DNA of 64,000 bases from Cycas panzhihuaensis (GCA_023213395.1 CM041465.1:124813741-124877740), one strand, 5' to 3'; counted from the first letter of the stretch, positions 35,685-50,329 are shown. Notes: generated from the letters alone by a model not told the origin. Numbers and translations are program-made.

Positions 35685-38600
35685 TAGAATTGCACCTATG
35701 GGGGGGATAACCGCACTTGGTTAAGATCAAACCAACCAACAAAGGGATTCAAGGCTAAGAAGATATTGGGCAAGTGGAGGAAATCACTCACAAAGGGTGT
35801 CCTTATGTCAGAACATAGGTTCAGGACCCACAAATGTTGCACAAACCCCTTTGAGGCAACTTTACCTTGATTAAGAGTGATAAAGAGATGAGGGATATCC
35901 TCAGATTCCTGAGTAACCTCGAAAGATCGGCCCTCCTGCACTTGGATGGCCAAAGGAGGGAGGAGAGGATAGGAAAGGGAATGGCTCCTCACATGAAAAG
36001 GGGATATGAGAGAGGTGGTTCTAGGTAGGAAATAAGGGCAGTATGTGCTCGTGAAAGATTAGGAAGGTGGTCAATCCTATGGGTGCGAAATTGACTTGAA
36101 GGTCACGTTAGGGTGGCCTAGCTATGATAAATGAAATAATCACCAAAGGAAAAGGGGAGCCTTGAAAGGGGGATGCCCTTAAGGCACTACACCTAAGGTG
36201 GTATTAGGAGTTTGAGTTGTTAATGGAAATGTTTTAATACTTTTACGTGTGGGTTGCTATACAAAGTATGTATTGATGAGGTTGTGTATATGACAATGTG
36301 TTCTTGTGTGCAAGAGAGTTTTTTCAAAAAAAGAAAAGAAAAGAATAGCATAAAAATAGACTTGTCCACTCATGCATGCATATCCTCTCTCTCATTAACT
36401 TTTAAGTGTGAAAGGAGGAGAACTAATGAGGAAGCTATGTACGATGCAAGATGTATGCAAGGGATTCAAGTTCAACTAACTGTGCAACAAATAGATGTGT
36501 AATAAATATGATCCTTATCTCATGCACTTTATCAAATAAGAAAGTAGGATAACTAAGTGTAAATGATATGTGTAAATTCTCTTTCTTTCCTTTTCCTTTA
36601 AGTGATATATGGGGGCGAAGGAAATGAAGCGAGAGAAATAGGACTAAAGGGAAGTAAGAGGCGTACCTGGGAACTAGGCAGCTGAAGGAGCACTACCCCT
36701 TATCATATTTGCTTTCCTCATGCTACTCCCAACTGTGGACAGTGTGACAGAGTGGTGCTAGCAAAGAAGGGTAGGGGTTTCCTTACCTTCCCCAAATCTA
36801 CAGGAAAATAGAAGAGAAAGGAAGAGTTGTAACAAAAGGACTAAAAACAAATAGCGATCATAAAGGTAGGAATGTACCTAGATTGGAACGTCCTTCTTCC
36901 TCTCCATGCATAATAACAATAGAACCTACAACCAAGCAACATTTTCCCTTTCCCACAGGATAGTAAGAACACAAGGGATATATGTGTAATATATAGAATA
37001 ATATGATGCAAACTGTCTAACTTAAAGAAACATTTAAAACACAAGACTAACTCTCAGCTCCTTTTTATGCTAACTTCAAATAATGTGAAAAAGGGGTATG
37101 GAGGAGAAAGGATGTGGTTAGCCTTAGAATGGCTATCCCTCCCAGGTTTGTAATACTCCACATTGTCCAAGTACCAAAGTGGCAAAGTAGGGAAAATATA
37201 ACAAAACCTTGAGATGCAAATAACAGATTACGGGTGAAATTGCATGTGTTGTCAATGTTGCAAAAGTTGTGAAGTGCAACTTTTGCAACCTCAACCTAGC
37301 CTAACACCAAGTGACTGGTAGGGGATGGTTTGGGGCTATAATCCCACTTGCGCAAGGTCTAAAAATCTTAGAGCAAGCGTAACAATGGGCTACATATGCT
37401 ACTCCTAGCAGCGACCTCCCCTCAAATAGCCCTTTGGAAGCCCAAGGGAAGCACATAGGAGGAAGAGGTAGGGAGAGAAAGGGGCTACCCTTGAGGAGAA
37501 GGCTCACTGGGTATGGAACCTTGCCTTTCCTTTTTTCCCTCTCCTTAGAAGCCTCTTCCTCGCTACCTCCTTGGAGAAACAAGGGAAAAGCTAGAAGGAA
37601 ATAGTGAGAAAATGAGAAAGGGAGGGTTTACCTCTCATTTACAGTAGAAAACCTGGAGAAAGAAAGTGTTGTAAAAAGTATAAAAATAACTTTTACAAAA
37701 TTTAAAAGGGGTAAAGCAAAATAAAGAATGATGAGTACCTTCCATGGATAGATCAGGAGCAGATCTACCTCGAAAATAAGAGAGAAAGGCATGCCTTATG
37801 GGGTTTATAAGTGAAACCCCAAACGAGCAGCAAATTGAAGACAAAACTAAAAAAGGATCTGTGCTTGATGGAGTACTTAGAGTGTGTCCTTATTTTAGTT
37901 AGCCATGTTGCAGGCCTACTACTATGGATCTAGAGCTATAGAGGACTGGTATTAGGCTGGGAAGTTGATGTGTCAAACATGTATTATTGCAGGGCGTTTC
38001 TACAGAAAAGTCTCAAGAGTGAGTGAGAGAGAGAGTTTAAGAGAGTAGAAGAGGAAGAAATGAGGGCATTTTTGGGTTTTTAAGCCCAACCCTAGCTCAA
38101 TTGAGTGATTAGGATTTGGCTTTGACTGAGAATACATCTCTACCACGTGAAAATTTCATAATAAATACAAAATTAGCCATGGTAGATTTTAAAAAATAAT
38201 ATATGACATTCACCCTGTAGTAAACTTCACAATACCACAAAGTTTGTAGCAGTACCACGATCTTTATCGTAGTGTGGCATAAACATAAGCAAAAGGAAGC
38301 TTGGGAGCTCAGAAAAAGGGGGTACTTTAGGCCTGGAGGGGCATGGCACTCTGTCCAGGTGGTAGGGGACAATCATGGGACCAAAGAAACCTACGATATG
38401 CAAAATACCAAAGATGAGAAGCTCCTAAAAGGTTAATAAATAAGTGAAGAGATATCAACCATGCCTAGGCAAGGTATTTGAGGTCAAGATGTGCTAATGG
38501 ACGATGTGATTGGGCTATGAAAGCCAACTGGTACTTGGGCATAACGTGGAGATGTGGAGGAGGGTTTTGGAGCACCATGGGATACATATCCCTAGATTGT

Positions 38601-38796
38601 CATAGGCTAAAATGGTATAATACAACATAATCAAGCAACAGATGCATAATGGTCACACAATAAACTAAACAATCATGTAATATAGAAAATATGCTTCAAT
38701 TTACCTTTCTTAAAATTGACAAAGGCAAGGGATAGAAGCATACCTATACTTACCTGAATTGACTCACCTATGTCCATTCCCAGTAGCCAAAAAACA
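35685..38796 (-). repeat. 3' LTR of element A
   Basis: The plus strand starts tagaattgcacc (tg mutated to ta) and ends gccaaaaaaca. It matches 52,654-55,480 joined to 62,401-62,683 end to end. It contains the empty target site of element D at 38,509-38,513 (attgg, once). A palindromic module (taaacttcac...aaagtttgta) lies at 38,221-38,248. Confidence 0.93.
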
Positions 38797-38868
38797 CTAC
38801 CTCCTTGGCAATAGAGTTCCATTGCTCAGAAGCGTAACGCGATGGCAAATGCTGGCAACAAAATGTTA
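38797..38868 (-). other. Polypurine tract and 3' end of A internal region
   Basis: The minus strand reads gccaaggaggtag immediately before the 3' LTR start tgttttttgg, a good plus-strand primer. The following bases correspond to 32,275-32,330 of element B. Confidence 0.8.
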
Positions 38869-41289
<2,421 letters not shown>

Positions 41290-41702
41290 GACCATCAAGG
41301 AGGAGGAGGTGATGCTCGAGGATGAGGCAGACGAGACTGTCTACCTCAGCATTACAGTCCCAAGGGATATGTCAAATATCAACAGAAGAGAAATGCGACA
41401 AAAGAGACCTAGTGGTCGAGGCGAGGAGCCTCAGGCATGGGCAATGCACCTGGTAGACCTAGGTGAGGTGAGACATCACAACCTGAGAGTCATAAGGAAG
41501 ACCCTAAAACACAATGGAAGCAGAGCGCATCAGTGAGGGCTTCAATAACAGTTGTGTATTCAGCTTCGTTATTAGTGGCTTCAGGAAGATAGACCTTAAA
41601 ACGCATGTAGTTGTATCCGGAGGGGTTACAAAGGATCCACGCAGTGATGGAATGACCTGGGTTATTACAACTTCCACCATCAATGAAGATGAGCAAAGCC
41701 AT
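41290..41702 (-). pseudogene. Archaeal-type RNase H of element A
   Basis: The minus strand opens MALLIFIDGGSCNNPGHS at 41,702 and continues with YLPEATNNEAEYTTVIEAL. After one frameshift near 41,500 it goes on with YDSQVVMSHL, then a HIPWDCNAEVDSLVCL end near 41,330. The four acidic positions of RNase H (D in DGG, E in NNEAEY, D in YDS, D in EVDS) are all present. The ATNN-AEY block identifies the archaeal-type RNase H that Tat-lineage gypsy elements carry in addition to the RT-linked one. It would degrade genomic RNA after copying. It lies downstream of the antisense PMD gene. The copy is inactive through the frameshift and a few stops. Confidence 0.85.
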
Positions 41703-42300
41703 GGTAAGAGGGGTACGATCTTGATGAGACAGACGGGGAAAGAAAACAATAATAGGGTCGACGAGTAAAGAAAGGGATCCAAAATGTGGGAAACGGTCAT
41801 GAGGTACTTAGATGACTATGAATAAAGGTTGTAAAGGGTAGGAGGACCCAAGGAAGAGGCTACCCAGGGATGAGGAGACTGACGCGGTGGATGGGAAGAA
41901 GATGGCGATGAAAAAAGCCCCTCGGGGTCCCAAAGGTCACTAAATGAAGCGAAGCGCAGTCCCAGGTGAGGGAGGCACTTTCCTTGGGAACCCCAAGGGC
42001 TTGAATGGGCAACGAAACTGGGTTTAGGATGATGAAATAAGCCAAATGAGTATAAACATTAGCATGTTTTGGAGTGGTATAAAAATTGAGACGGGAGGAA
42101 CCTTACAAGAAATTGGAGGGGTCATCATAAGTGTACCTAAGGGGCGAAAGAAAAAAGAAGGCCACGGGGGTAAAACGGGGGATGGACCCAGAAGGCAAAG
42201 GTGATATGGGAAAAGAGATGATCCCAAGGGCTATCACGGTAGGAGAAACAAAGGAAGTGCCTATCAAGGCCCCCACCGATATAAGGAAAACTCAGTAAAA
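41703..42300 (-). other. Unassigned internal region of element A
   Basis: Open but unrecognised minus-strand stretches (for example 42,024-42,227) are rich in proline, leucine and serine. They correspond to 33,369-33,632 in element B. They may be the N-terminal extension of the RNase H reading frame, but no domain is visible. Confidence 0.4.
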
Positions 42301-42966
42301 ATGGGATTCATTTTCATGGGCTCGCGATCGATCTAGAGCTCTTTCCCTTACACAGTGGAGCGCTGCCTGACTTTGGAGGCATGCAGAGAGAGATTAGACC
42401 ATTGGATCAGAGTGAGGAGATAGTCGATGGGACCAGAGTGACAAGATGGCTGTAGCGAGACTAGATCTAGTGAGTGGATCGCCCCATACCCACTCCATTT
42501 CGTCACTCAAATTTAATGTAGTTTTATGCTTTTTAGAGTAATTTTGGGCCCCTTAAGGGAGAATTGGGACCCTATGAAGCTCGATTTGGGCCCAAAAATG
42601 GAGAGGACCAGGGCATTAGGTAGCCCTGGTCTTAATGGGCCTCACCGGGGTCCACTCAGATAAAAAAATTATTTTTTTTGGGCATTCTCCCCTTCTTGTA
42701 TGGGGGGTATGGCTGGCCTCAGAGTGAAATTTGCAGTGCTGTGAAGTTTACCGCAGGGCCACTAAGAACACACTGAAATCTCATTGGAGCCCTAGTCAAA
42801 CTTCACGATACCATAAAGTTTGACATGGGATAGAGATAACCAAGTGGAAAAAAGAAGGAAAGGGGCCCAGAATAGGACCAAACTCAGCCCAGAGAGAGGG
42901 AGAGGCAACCTGAGGGTAGGTAGGTAGATGTAGAGGTATTCTAACTGATTACTGGGTGCTTTGTAG
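42300..42966 (+). promoter_or_regulatory. Upstream region of the antisense PMD gene, sharing an LTR palindrome module
   Basis: At 42,731-42,760 the plus strand reads gtgaagtttaccgcaggg. The family LTR, read in its own sense, has tatgaagtttaccacggg (complement of about 55,180-55,197). At 42,796-42,823 the arms tcaaactt and aagtttga face each other, as in the LTR module at 55,189-55,212 (arms aaacttca/tgaagttt). The PMD gene thus has LTR-like control sequence in the orientation of its own transcription. Promoter function is inferred. Confidence 0.5.
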
Positions 42967-44200
42967 GTGGTTATTATTGTAGACAACCGTGAAAACATAG
43001 GGGTAGTGATGATGAGTTTTATCGAAATGATGACTCGGGGAGATAGGCAGACTCTAGGGAGATATGGATTGTTGAAGATCATCAGGACACTACAGTATAC
43101 CTTGGACCAACGTCTCTTAGTTGACATTATCACCCATTGGGATTGTAGGTGACATGTATTCCACCTCCTCCATGTAGGGGATATCACTATCATACCAAGG
43201 GACATTTAGAGGATTCTAGGCATGCGAGTAAGAGGAGCACCAACATCGTTAGGGGCATTGCCTAGCAACGATGCTACATACAGGGAGGCGGCCATGTATT
43301 TCATAGGCCAGGACAAGTGGGAGGGGCATGGAATACCAATTCAGACTATGGTTATGTGATAGATTCCTCAGGTGAGGAAGTTGATTACATTTGGTATTCT
43401 ATTCCGGGTTTCCCAGAAATAAAACTATAGGGATATACCTAGCGGATGGATGGAAATAGTCAGGAGATGTGAGGCTGGGGAGAGACTAGATTAGGCTACT
43501 CTAATAGTGGCAAACACAGTTGCCCAACTAGATGCTATTAGAGTGACAAGTAAAGGAGGATTCTCCTACTATACGTTGTTACAGTGCTGGTTCTTTGATC
43601 ACTCCGTGGTAGTAGCACCACTAGGAGGACCACATCCCAGCTCGAAATGGGCTCCCATGGTACACAGGTGGTAAAATCAATTTAGAGGAACCGAGGAGCA
43701 AGCTCATGTTAGGCGCTCAGTGGGGGCAACACCACTAGACCTCCTTACCATAGTAGACTATATAATAGATCCATATAGAGGGGTGAGGTGGGGTAGTGAT
43801 GACGAGGTAGGAGGAGTAGGAAGGGCCCTTGGAGATGGCAATGACGACAATGGTGGCGATGGAGGTGATGGGACAGGCCCATCGAGAGCAACAAGTAGTG
43901 AGGCAGGTCTATCAGGGACTGCAGGAGGTGAGGCTGGGCCTTTAAGATCCGCAAGAGGAGATGCGGGTCCATCAGGAGCTATAGGGAGAGGTAGGCCACC
44001 CTACACACCAGTCTAGAGATTGAGGGTAGTAGGTAGAGCTCAAGCAATGGTAGAAGCAGTACCGGTAGAGGGAGGAGGAGACGCCCCAATGGGCCAGGTA
44101 GTAGGTGAGGTGGTACCTAAGGAGGAGGGGGTACCAGTATCTAAGGGAGGTCCCAAGGAGGAGATAGTCACCAAAACTGAGGAACCAGTCATCTTAAGAG
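42967..44200 (+). pseudogene. Plant mobile domain (PMD) gene, exon 1, element A
   Basis: A single frame runs from 42,967 to 44,200 without any frameshift, broken only by stops that mostly fit C-to-T decay (for example tag at 43,207). Residues of note are LLKIIRTLQYTLDQRLLVDI, HVFHLLHVGDISIIPRDI, RILGMRVRGAP, YFIGQDKWEGHGIPI, WMEIVRRCEAGERLD and LLQCWFFDHS. These fit the PMD family. A glycine/aspartate-rich and then glutamate/valine-rich tail follows (43,720-44,200). It lies opposite to gag and protease, so it is an antisense extra gene of the type known from some Tat elements such as Grande. Its counterpart is 34,320-35,433. The domain call comes from motif recognition and needs a profile search. 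Confidence 0.75.
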
Positions 44201-44328
44201 GTGAGACATTACCCTTCCTCATCATCCTTCGACTATTAGGCATTTGGATAGTTTGTTTTAATTTAGTCTTAAGGTTTTAACATACATATGGATATGTGGA
44301 TTGATGCATGATGTGTTTGGCTTGATAG
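44201..44328 (+). other. Probable intron of the PMD gene, element A
   Basis: Donor gag|gtgaga at 44,201, acceptor ttgatag at 44,328, length 128 bp, AT-rich with no coding continuity. Joining the flanks keeps the frame (exon 1 ends in codon phase 1) and gives VAEIVRLIKVIVQERNHDW. This aligns with REDTRELIRRVMNDL in element B. Confidence 0.55.
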
Positions 44329-44417
44329 GAGTAGCAGAGATAGTGAGGTTGATCAAGGTAATAGTCCAGGAGAGGAACCACGATTGGTGGGGGAACACAT
44401 AGTGGCATTCACCCCAC
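44329..44417 (+). pseudogene. PMD gene, exon 2 (part 1), element A
   Basis: Encodes VAEIVRLIKVIVQERNHDW, then shifts frame at a G-run near 44,390. It is interrupted by gag-only element E after the tgatc target. Confidence 0.6.
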
Positions 44418-44422
44418 TGATC

Positions 44423-44655
44423 TGATAGAAAATAGAACCTACAATAAGATATTGGCAAATAGAATAAACAGAACAAATGCACCTCCATAGGATCGAATGG
44501 TACCCTTAAGGTACCTCAAATTGTATTAACAAAACATCCTTACAACATCATTCAATATGATACACTATGTTGTGTATTTATAATACATGTCAATATAATG
44601 AGAGTGGAACCCACTTGCATGTGGGACAAAACAAATGTGCATTAATATTCCAACA
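44423..44655 (-). repeat. 3' LTR of element E
   Basis: The plus strand runs from tgatagaaaatag to attccaaca. The minus strand right of it has the purine tract aaggggag (44,656-44,663). Confidence 0.95.
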
Positions 44656-44677
44656 CTCCCCTTAATGCACATTTGGA

Positions 44678-45859
44678 TCATTTGTACTTGTAACGCCTTG
44701 TTCTTGGAAGTGTCTCGAAAATGATGTCTTCAACTTGATCCTTGTCTTTAAACTTGTAGTGATGTCTTTGTTGTAAAATGATGTCTTCATCTTGATTTAT
44801 GTCTTCAATTATGTACTGATGTCTTTGTAGGATGATGTCATCAACTTGATTTATGTCTTCAATCCTGTAGTGATGATGTTGATGTAGCTGCTCTAGCAAG
44901 TGCAAATCATGATTCTTCATTGTGCCTGGTCTAGTTTGATTTTGATGTAGATCATGTAAACAACCATCTTCAATCACAACTTGCATGTCATCATTATCCT
45001 GTATAAAATCTTGATCGCCATGTACAATAGTGATTTCTTCAATCTTTGGAGTAGAATCTTGATCAACTAGCATACTCTTTAAAATTGAATCAATACTCAA
45101 AGTAGAAATATCATTCAAACTTGAATCAATACTTAAAGTAGGAATATCATCAACATAAGACCCATCTTTTATAGAACCATCGGATTTATATTCAATCTCT
45201 CTTGAAATCATTGTGTCATCTATATAAACCTTTATCAACTCATCACTTTCAATGTCTTCATTAGTAGTTGTAGTCTCGTCAATACATTCAACTATCGCTT
45301 CCTTATATTCAATAGAAATTTCATCAGTACTCATACATTCTTCATCTTGACATGTCGTTTCATCAATGTTATTGATATTTTCTTCATTCATTGTACCCAT
45401 ACCATAACCATAACTGGCCTTAATTGCCTTTTCAATCATTTGTTGTGTCTCTTTAGGAATTTATTCAAATACTTCCCTTAGAAAATCCCAAGCTTCTTTA
45501 GCATTACTTGCATGTAGAATCATAGGAATGACAAAATAGAATTTGGAAGGAAGATCAACCTCATTGAATACAGCATGAATCATAATGAATGTTTTTCTAT
45601 CTTTCTTCTAAAGCATTTCTTTTTCTTCTTCATCCTTAGGGATATCATATTCATCAGTAACAATCTTCCATAAACCTCTAGCTATGAATAGACATCTCAT
45701 TTTAATTGTCCAAAAGAAGTAGTCTTCACCATTACACTTAGGTACTGGAAGAAATGAATCCTTTAAGTAATATTCATTTGTTTCAGGAGCATATATAACC
45801 ACATCATTATCCTCCATAATTGTAAATGTCATTTTTTTAACACCATGTCCCTTTTTCAA
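44678..45859 (-). pseudogene. Gag-derived gene of element E with acidic repeat tail
   Basis: From the ATG at 45,859 the frame reads MKKGHGVKKMTFTI and then a DUF4219/copia-gag N-terminus: KCNGEDYFFWTIKMRCLFIA, GLWKIVTDEYDIP. Two in-frame stops (near 45,608 and 45,463) separate it from an open 253-codon part (45,439-44,678). That part has only the start of the gag core, then a strongly acidic tail (DDIPTLSIDSSLNDISTLSI). The end carries three 17-18-residue repeats built on IEDINQ-x-DDIILQ and a basic terminus RTRRYKYK. The zinc knuckle and most of the gag core are missing. Whether the product could form particles is doubtful; it may have been rewired. Confidence 0.82.
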
Positions 45860-47236
45860 TCAATAAATTCACCCATCAACCTCGACAAACTTTCTCATGT
45901 CTCATGTCTCTTATATTACTGAATTCATCATCACAACATTGCCTTATGCATCTCACATATGCCAAATAGTCACATAAAATCCAAACATTCGCTTCACTAA
46001 ATCAATGCCTCATAAATCTCACAATGATCATACATGCCATATGTTGCTACTAAGATACATACTTCACTTGATTGCCCAAAACACAACTCATGCCATTACA
46101 CCACTCAACAATTTTGCTTCTATGTAACTCATGTATCTTCAACAAAAGAAACTCATCCTTATTTGCCCATTCAATCAATTAGAACACATCATCAAACATG
46201 CTTGATCTCATCCTTAACACACCTAATAATTGCCCAATCTTATCATGTAACTGCACATGTAACAAGCACCTCATTGCCTCAAATCACTATCTTTCTTACC
46301 CTCAAATTAACTTTGTTATGCCCATCAAGTCCCTTCACGTAAATCACATTCCATGGAGCACTTAATTATCATATTCCATCCAACTCATTCATGCAAACAC
46401 ATGTACTATTGCTTCATTACCATACTATGCCATCATCACAATAACTCTCTCATATAAACACATGTAAGAAAGCACTCAAACTATCATTAAATAATCACCA
46501 TCATGCATCCCAAATCACTAATAGAGTGTCAAATATATTCACATCAACATGACTTAATATCATCTCACATTGCAACAATACTCTCCCATGCACAAAATAC
46601 ATAAGAGAGCCTCAAACAATCACTTCATTACCATTGCCTCATTCATGTCACCATATCAATATGAAACCCTTAAATTCTCAAAAACTTATTTTTGAAAAAA
46701 ACTATAGCTCAAAAATACATAAAATATGCATGTAAATAATGGACTCTGAAATACGATTCTAATGGTTTAGACAAAATTGAATTCTGATATCTAGATAAAA
46801 AGTTATGCTCCTTTTAAGAATTTCACAATTAGGGTTTCTAGGGACTGTAATAGTACCTTCTGATAAACTTCTAATAACTTTTTATTATGAACCCTGATAA
46901 ACCTCAAACTACTTCCATTAGAAATAAAATTTAAAAACACATAGAATAAAAAAAAAAACTGAGGTTATTTGGATACCTGTAGCCAAAGTTATGGCTCTTT
47001 GAAGTTGAGGTTGTAGATTTGTCCCAAAAAATATGGTGACAGAAAAATGTAGGCTGAAATTAATTCTGCTATAATTTTTGCATTTTCACCCCAAAATCTG
47101 TAGTGCGACCACTTAAATTTTATAGAACGAGCTATTTCATCTCAATTTATCTATTACTTTTTAGAAATTTCAACGTTATAGCACCTCCCAAATCACTGCT
47201 CTAATACCAAACAAAAACACCTCTCTCAACCTAGGT
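45860..47236 (-). other. Leader of element E
   Basis: 1.4 kb between primer-binding site and gag ATG. No coding domain. The plus strand is rich in cat/cac words in 45,890-46,670. Confidence 0.6.
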
Positions 47237-47248
47237 GCTCTGATACCA
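47237..47248 (-). other. Primer-binding site of element E (perfect tRNA-Met type)
   Basis: The plus strand gctctgatacca is the exact complement of tggtatcagagc and abuts the 5' LTR. Confidence 0.95.
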
Positions 47249-47481
47249 TGATGGAAAATAGAACCTGTAATAAGATATTGGCAAATAGAATAAACAGAAC
47301 AAATGCACCTCCATAGGATCAAATGGTACCCTTAAGGTAGCTTAAATTGTATTAACAAAATATCCTTACAACATCATTCGATATGATACACTATGTTGTG
47401 TATTTATAATACATGTCAATATAGTCTGAGTGGAACCCACTTGCATGTGGGACAAAACAAATGTGCATTAATATTCCAACA
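47249..47481 (-). repeat. 5' LTR of element E
   Basis: The plus strand runs from tgatggaaaatag to attccaaca. A TATA-like stretch (tatttataatac) is present on the plus strand near 47,400. Confidence 0.95.
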
Positions 47482-47486
47482 TGATC

Positions 47487-48066
47487 AAGGCCAAAGATGT
47501 ATGGGTAGTAGAGTCCCAAGAGTATCAAGTAAGGAAGGGACAACTACAGGGGGAGCTAGACAAGACTCGCGAGGAGAGAGATACCTTACGAGGTCATGTC
47601 CAGGCACTAGAGGCTCAGGGTAAAGGAGCAGGTAGAGGTGCAGAGGGCCACATCTAGATAGCCTTACTCAAGGAGTGACTTTGAGGGATGGAGGAGAGGC
47701 TCTGATGGGTGGAGGGAGAGAGGGATCGCATCCAAGGATGATATGATCAACTAGTAGACCAGGTGGCATCGAGGTCATCGCATACCAAGACCCAAACACA
47801 GATGCCAACGGTGACCCCGAGGAGGCCTCGAGACGAGGGGAGTGAGGTAGGAGCTCCCAACGGCACGAGAGAAGCCTAGAGGCATGTGGTCTCCTAGGGG
47901 AGGGATCACAGTGATTAAGAGATGACACTCCATGAGAACAGAAGCACTAGAGAGCAAGGTAGGATCAGTTTTGATTAGGAAAGTACTAGACCTCTAGGGA
48001 GTCACTATATGTTACCACATGATTACACTCCTCCCTGCAAGGATTCCAGCTTCCCGCAAATGATGC
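47487..48066 (+). pseudogene. PMD gene, exon 2 (part 2, coiled-coil C-terminus), element A
   Basis: After the tgatc copy the frame resumes KAKDVWVVESQEYQVRKGQL and QGELDKTREERDTLRGHVQA, a heptad-like charged coiled coil. It ends near HYMLPHDYTPP. It aligns with 62,689-63,215 in element B. Several stops interrupt the last third. Confidence 0.65.
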
Positions 48067-49064
48067 ACTATATTATTTGTATGATATGATTCTTTATGTA
48101 TATAGAGAGGGGCCATTGGCACCCCATTTGATGTATGATGATGTATTTTATTGTATATTTTATTTATATGTTTGTGCGTATGTAGACATGGGTGCACGGG
48201 TGTACAAAGGGCTATACATGATGATGGTTTTGGTTTGTTATTATATGGTTTCTATTATTAAATCATATAAATGATGCATAGGCTTCCTTTCATGCAGATC
48301 CATACTCGTAGTGAGTGCACACGACCACCATGAGTGTAGGTAATAAGCACATGTAAGGCTAGGAGATGGGGAGCCATATATGTCTATTAAAGGAGCATAG
48401 GGGGATATGTAAAGGAAGTATTGGCGAGAGAGAGTACAGGTACTCGAGTATGCGATCCTAGTTGGAGTATGTTTCTAAACCCAGGAGTTGTGGGAACCAA
48501 CACATCCAACAAGGAGGAAAGGTTTCCCTCAAGAGGGAGACACAAGGTGCCACAAAAGGCAATAAAGAGATAGAAAAGCCATCCTGAACCATCATTCCAC
48601 CCATAGTTTAGGGAATGAAGACACACTTAGGATGGTAGTTTAGGCTCATTTTAGAGCACTAAAAAGAAAAAATGGTATGCCTAGTCTACACAGGGGTAGA
48701 GATAGTCACACGTATAATGGAGATGGATGATGAAGGGCAAGCCTCGTATGGCTAGGCCTATAAGTAAAATGGTTTTGGTCAAAACTAGATGAGTGCGATG
48801 GACCTAACATGTGACAGATCGCGTGGCAAGGTTGCATCTAAGTAAGACTGGCTCTGGTCCTGGGTGAGGACCTAGAGCATGAAGAAGAAGCACCTCTATA
48901 AATGGCTTGTCAACGTGGGCACCTACGTGAAGCTGCTTAGGGAGGGTGAGAAGATGAAAGACATGGCTAGTTCAAAACCAATAGATCAGGAGTTGATGTA
49001 GAATGAAGAGAAGAGGGAATATCTGATCAGGATATCTCCCTAGGCGTGTATGAAACTAGGGTGA
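48067..49064 (-). other. Scar region of element A where pol is missing
   Basis: The left part (48,070-48,660) matches 63,220-63,900 of element B (for example tggtagtttaggctcatt), the sequence 3' of the integrase end. To its right, coding similarity to RT or integrase is absent, and the protease frame starts at about 49,065. The pol segment between them has been lost. Confidence 0.6.
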
Positions 49065-49700
49065 CACCCCAAGGAGAGAGCTAATTGCCCTCACTATCTG
49101 ACTCAAAATCACCCATGACAGCTAGGTAACCATAATTACCCATGCCAATAGGGGCAAACCTGACTAGGTTTGGCTCATGACAAGGCATAGGTTCTGTTTG
49201 ATGAAGGTCAATCTCCTAAAAAAGAGGCCCCACAAAAGGGATAGCCTCCTCAGGATTATTATCTTCATCATCAAAGATAGTCTGGCAGGCTGGATGAGAA
49301 GTGTGAGATGGCATAGGCTCACAGATGATAACTTTAACTCGTCCTTCATGGATAAATTTAAGTTACCCCCAATGTGAGGAGCAGATTGCTCCCATTTGGT
49401 CGAGCCATAGTCGGCCTAATAGGAGGTTATACTCCACATCGATATCGAGTACAACAAGATCAATAGAAATGGTCTTCCCTCCTAAGGTGAGCGAAAGGGA
49501 GACTGTCCCTAAGGGGGACTTCTCGGTTCTGTCATACCCTTTCCATTTCTAAGGGATAGACTCAAGAGCTACTATGCCTAACTCTTTAAGCATGCACATA
49601 GGCATAGCATTGACCGAGGAGCCATTATCTACGATGGTCCTCGTTATGATAAAATTGGAGGTGTCAATAGAAATAATGAATAGGCAATGCAAAATCTTTT
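49065..49700 (-). pseudogene. Tat-type retropepsin of element A
   Basis: The minus strand shows TIVDNGSSVNAMPMCMLKEL (about 49,640-49,575), with the aspartate and GSS of the Tat-type active site intact. Next come LTLGGKTISIDLVVLD and YNLLLGRLWLDQMGAICS, the flap/GR-W region, and then an acidic spacer (TIFDDEDNNPEEAIPF). The frame is disrupted once or twice. The protease would cut the gag-pol polyprotein. RT should follow but does not. Confidence 0.8.
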
Positions 49701-50329
49701 CCCGTTCACTGGGAGACAGGAGATCTCGAGGGTCAAATGAGATGATAAGTGGTCCATAGGAGGCAGTGCCTACTACATGGATGGAAGCATCTTACTAGCC
49801 AAGAGCTTCAAGAAGAAGAGTGCATTGCTCAGGGTATCTTCTCAAGACATCCATCATGGACATCCCCGTGACGATGGTATGAAGCTCATCAATGATAGAG
49901 AAGGGCTTCCCTTTCATGGTAGGTTGGGGAAGTGCCCTTCGAAAATCATAATAGCCAGGGCACACAGGAATGGTCTTGGGAAGTATAGGGATTTCGAGAG
50001 AAGGGACCTCTAGAAGAGGATCAAGGTAAGGCATGGAAGAAGAGGCATCATTTGCTCTTTGGCTGTTTGGGACCAACTTAAGGCATATAATGGTGTGGTC
50101 TCAAGTATCGATATGACTCTCTTTCCCTTGTTTCGAGATCAAGAGGGTGAAGGAGTGCGACAGTTGGGAAAACTAAAAGAAGAGGACGAGTCCCTTGTAC
50201 CTTGCCCTTTGGCTTGTGAAGGGTGAGGGTTTGGGGACCTCTCTCTATTTCAATTATCCTTTTGTTGGTTAGTGTGATCACATTCCTAATGTTTAGGGAA
50301 GGGATCCTTATGGACGGGTTGGTCTAGGT

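Larger units (their letters stand above)
44423..47481 (-). mobile_element. Gag-only LTR retrotransposon E, nested in the PMD gene of A
   Basis: 233-bp LTRs at 44,423-44,655 and 47,249-47,481 differ at about 11 positions. A perfect 5-bp target duplication, tgatc, lies at 44,418-44,422 and 47,482-47,486. On the minus strand the order is 5' LTR (tgttggaat...), primer-binding site tggtatcagagc, a 1.4-kb leader, a gag-derived gene, polypurine tract aaggggag and 3' LTR. There is no protease, integrase, RT or RNase H. All cis-acting sites survive, so it was probably moved by proteins of another copia element. Confidence 0.95.

Noticed and set aside
45890-46670. Possible protein in the cat/cac-rich plus strand (for example 46,034-46,342)
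   Set aside because: It lies in the leader of element E, opposite to its transcription, with no domain or repeat of known type.
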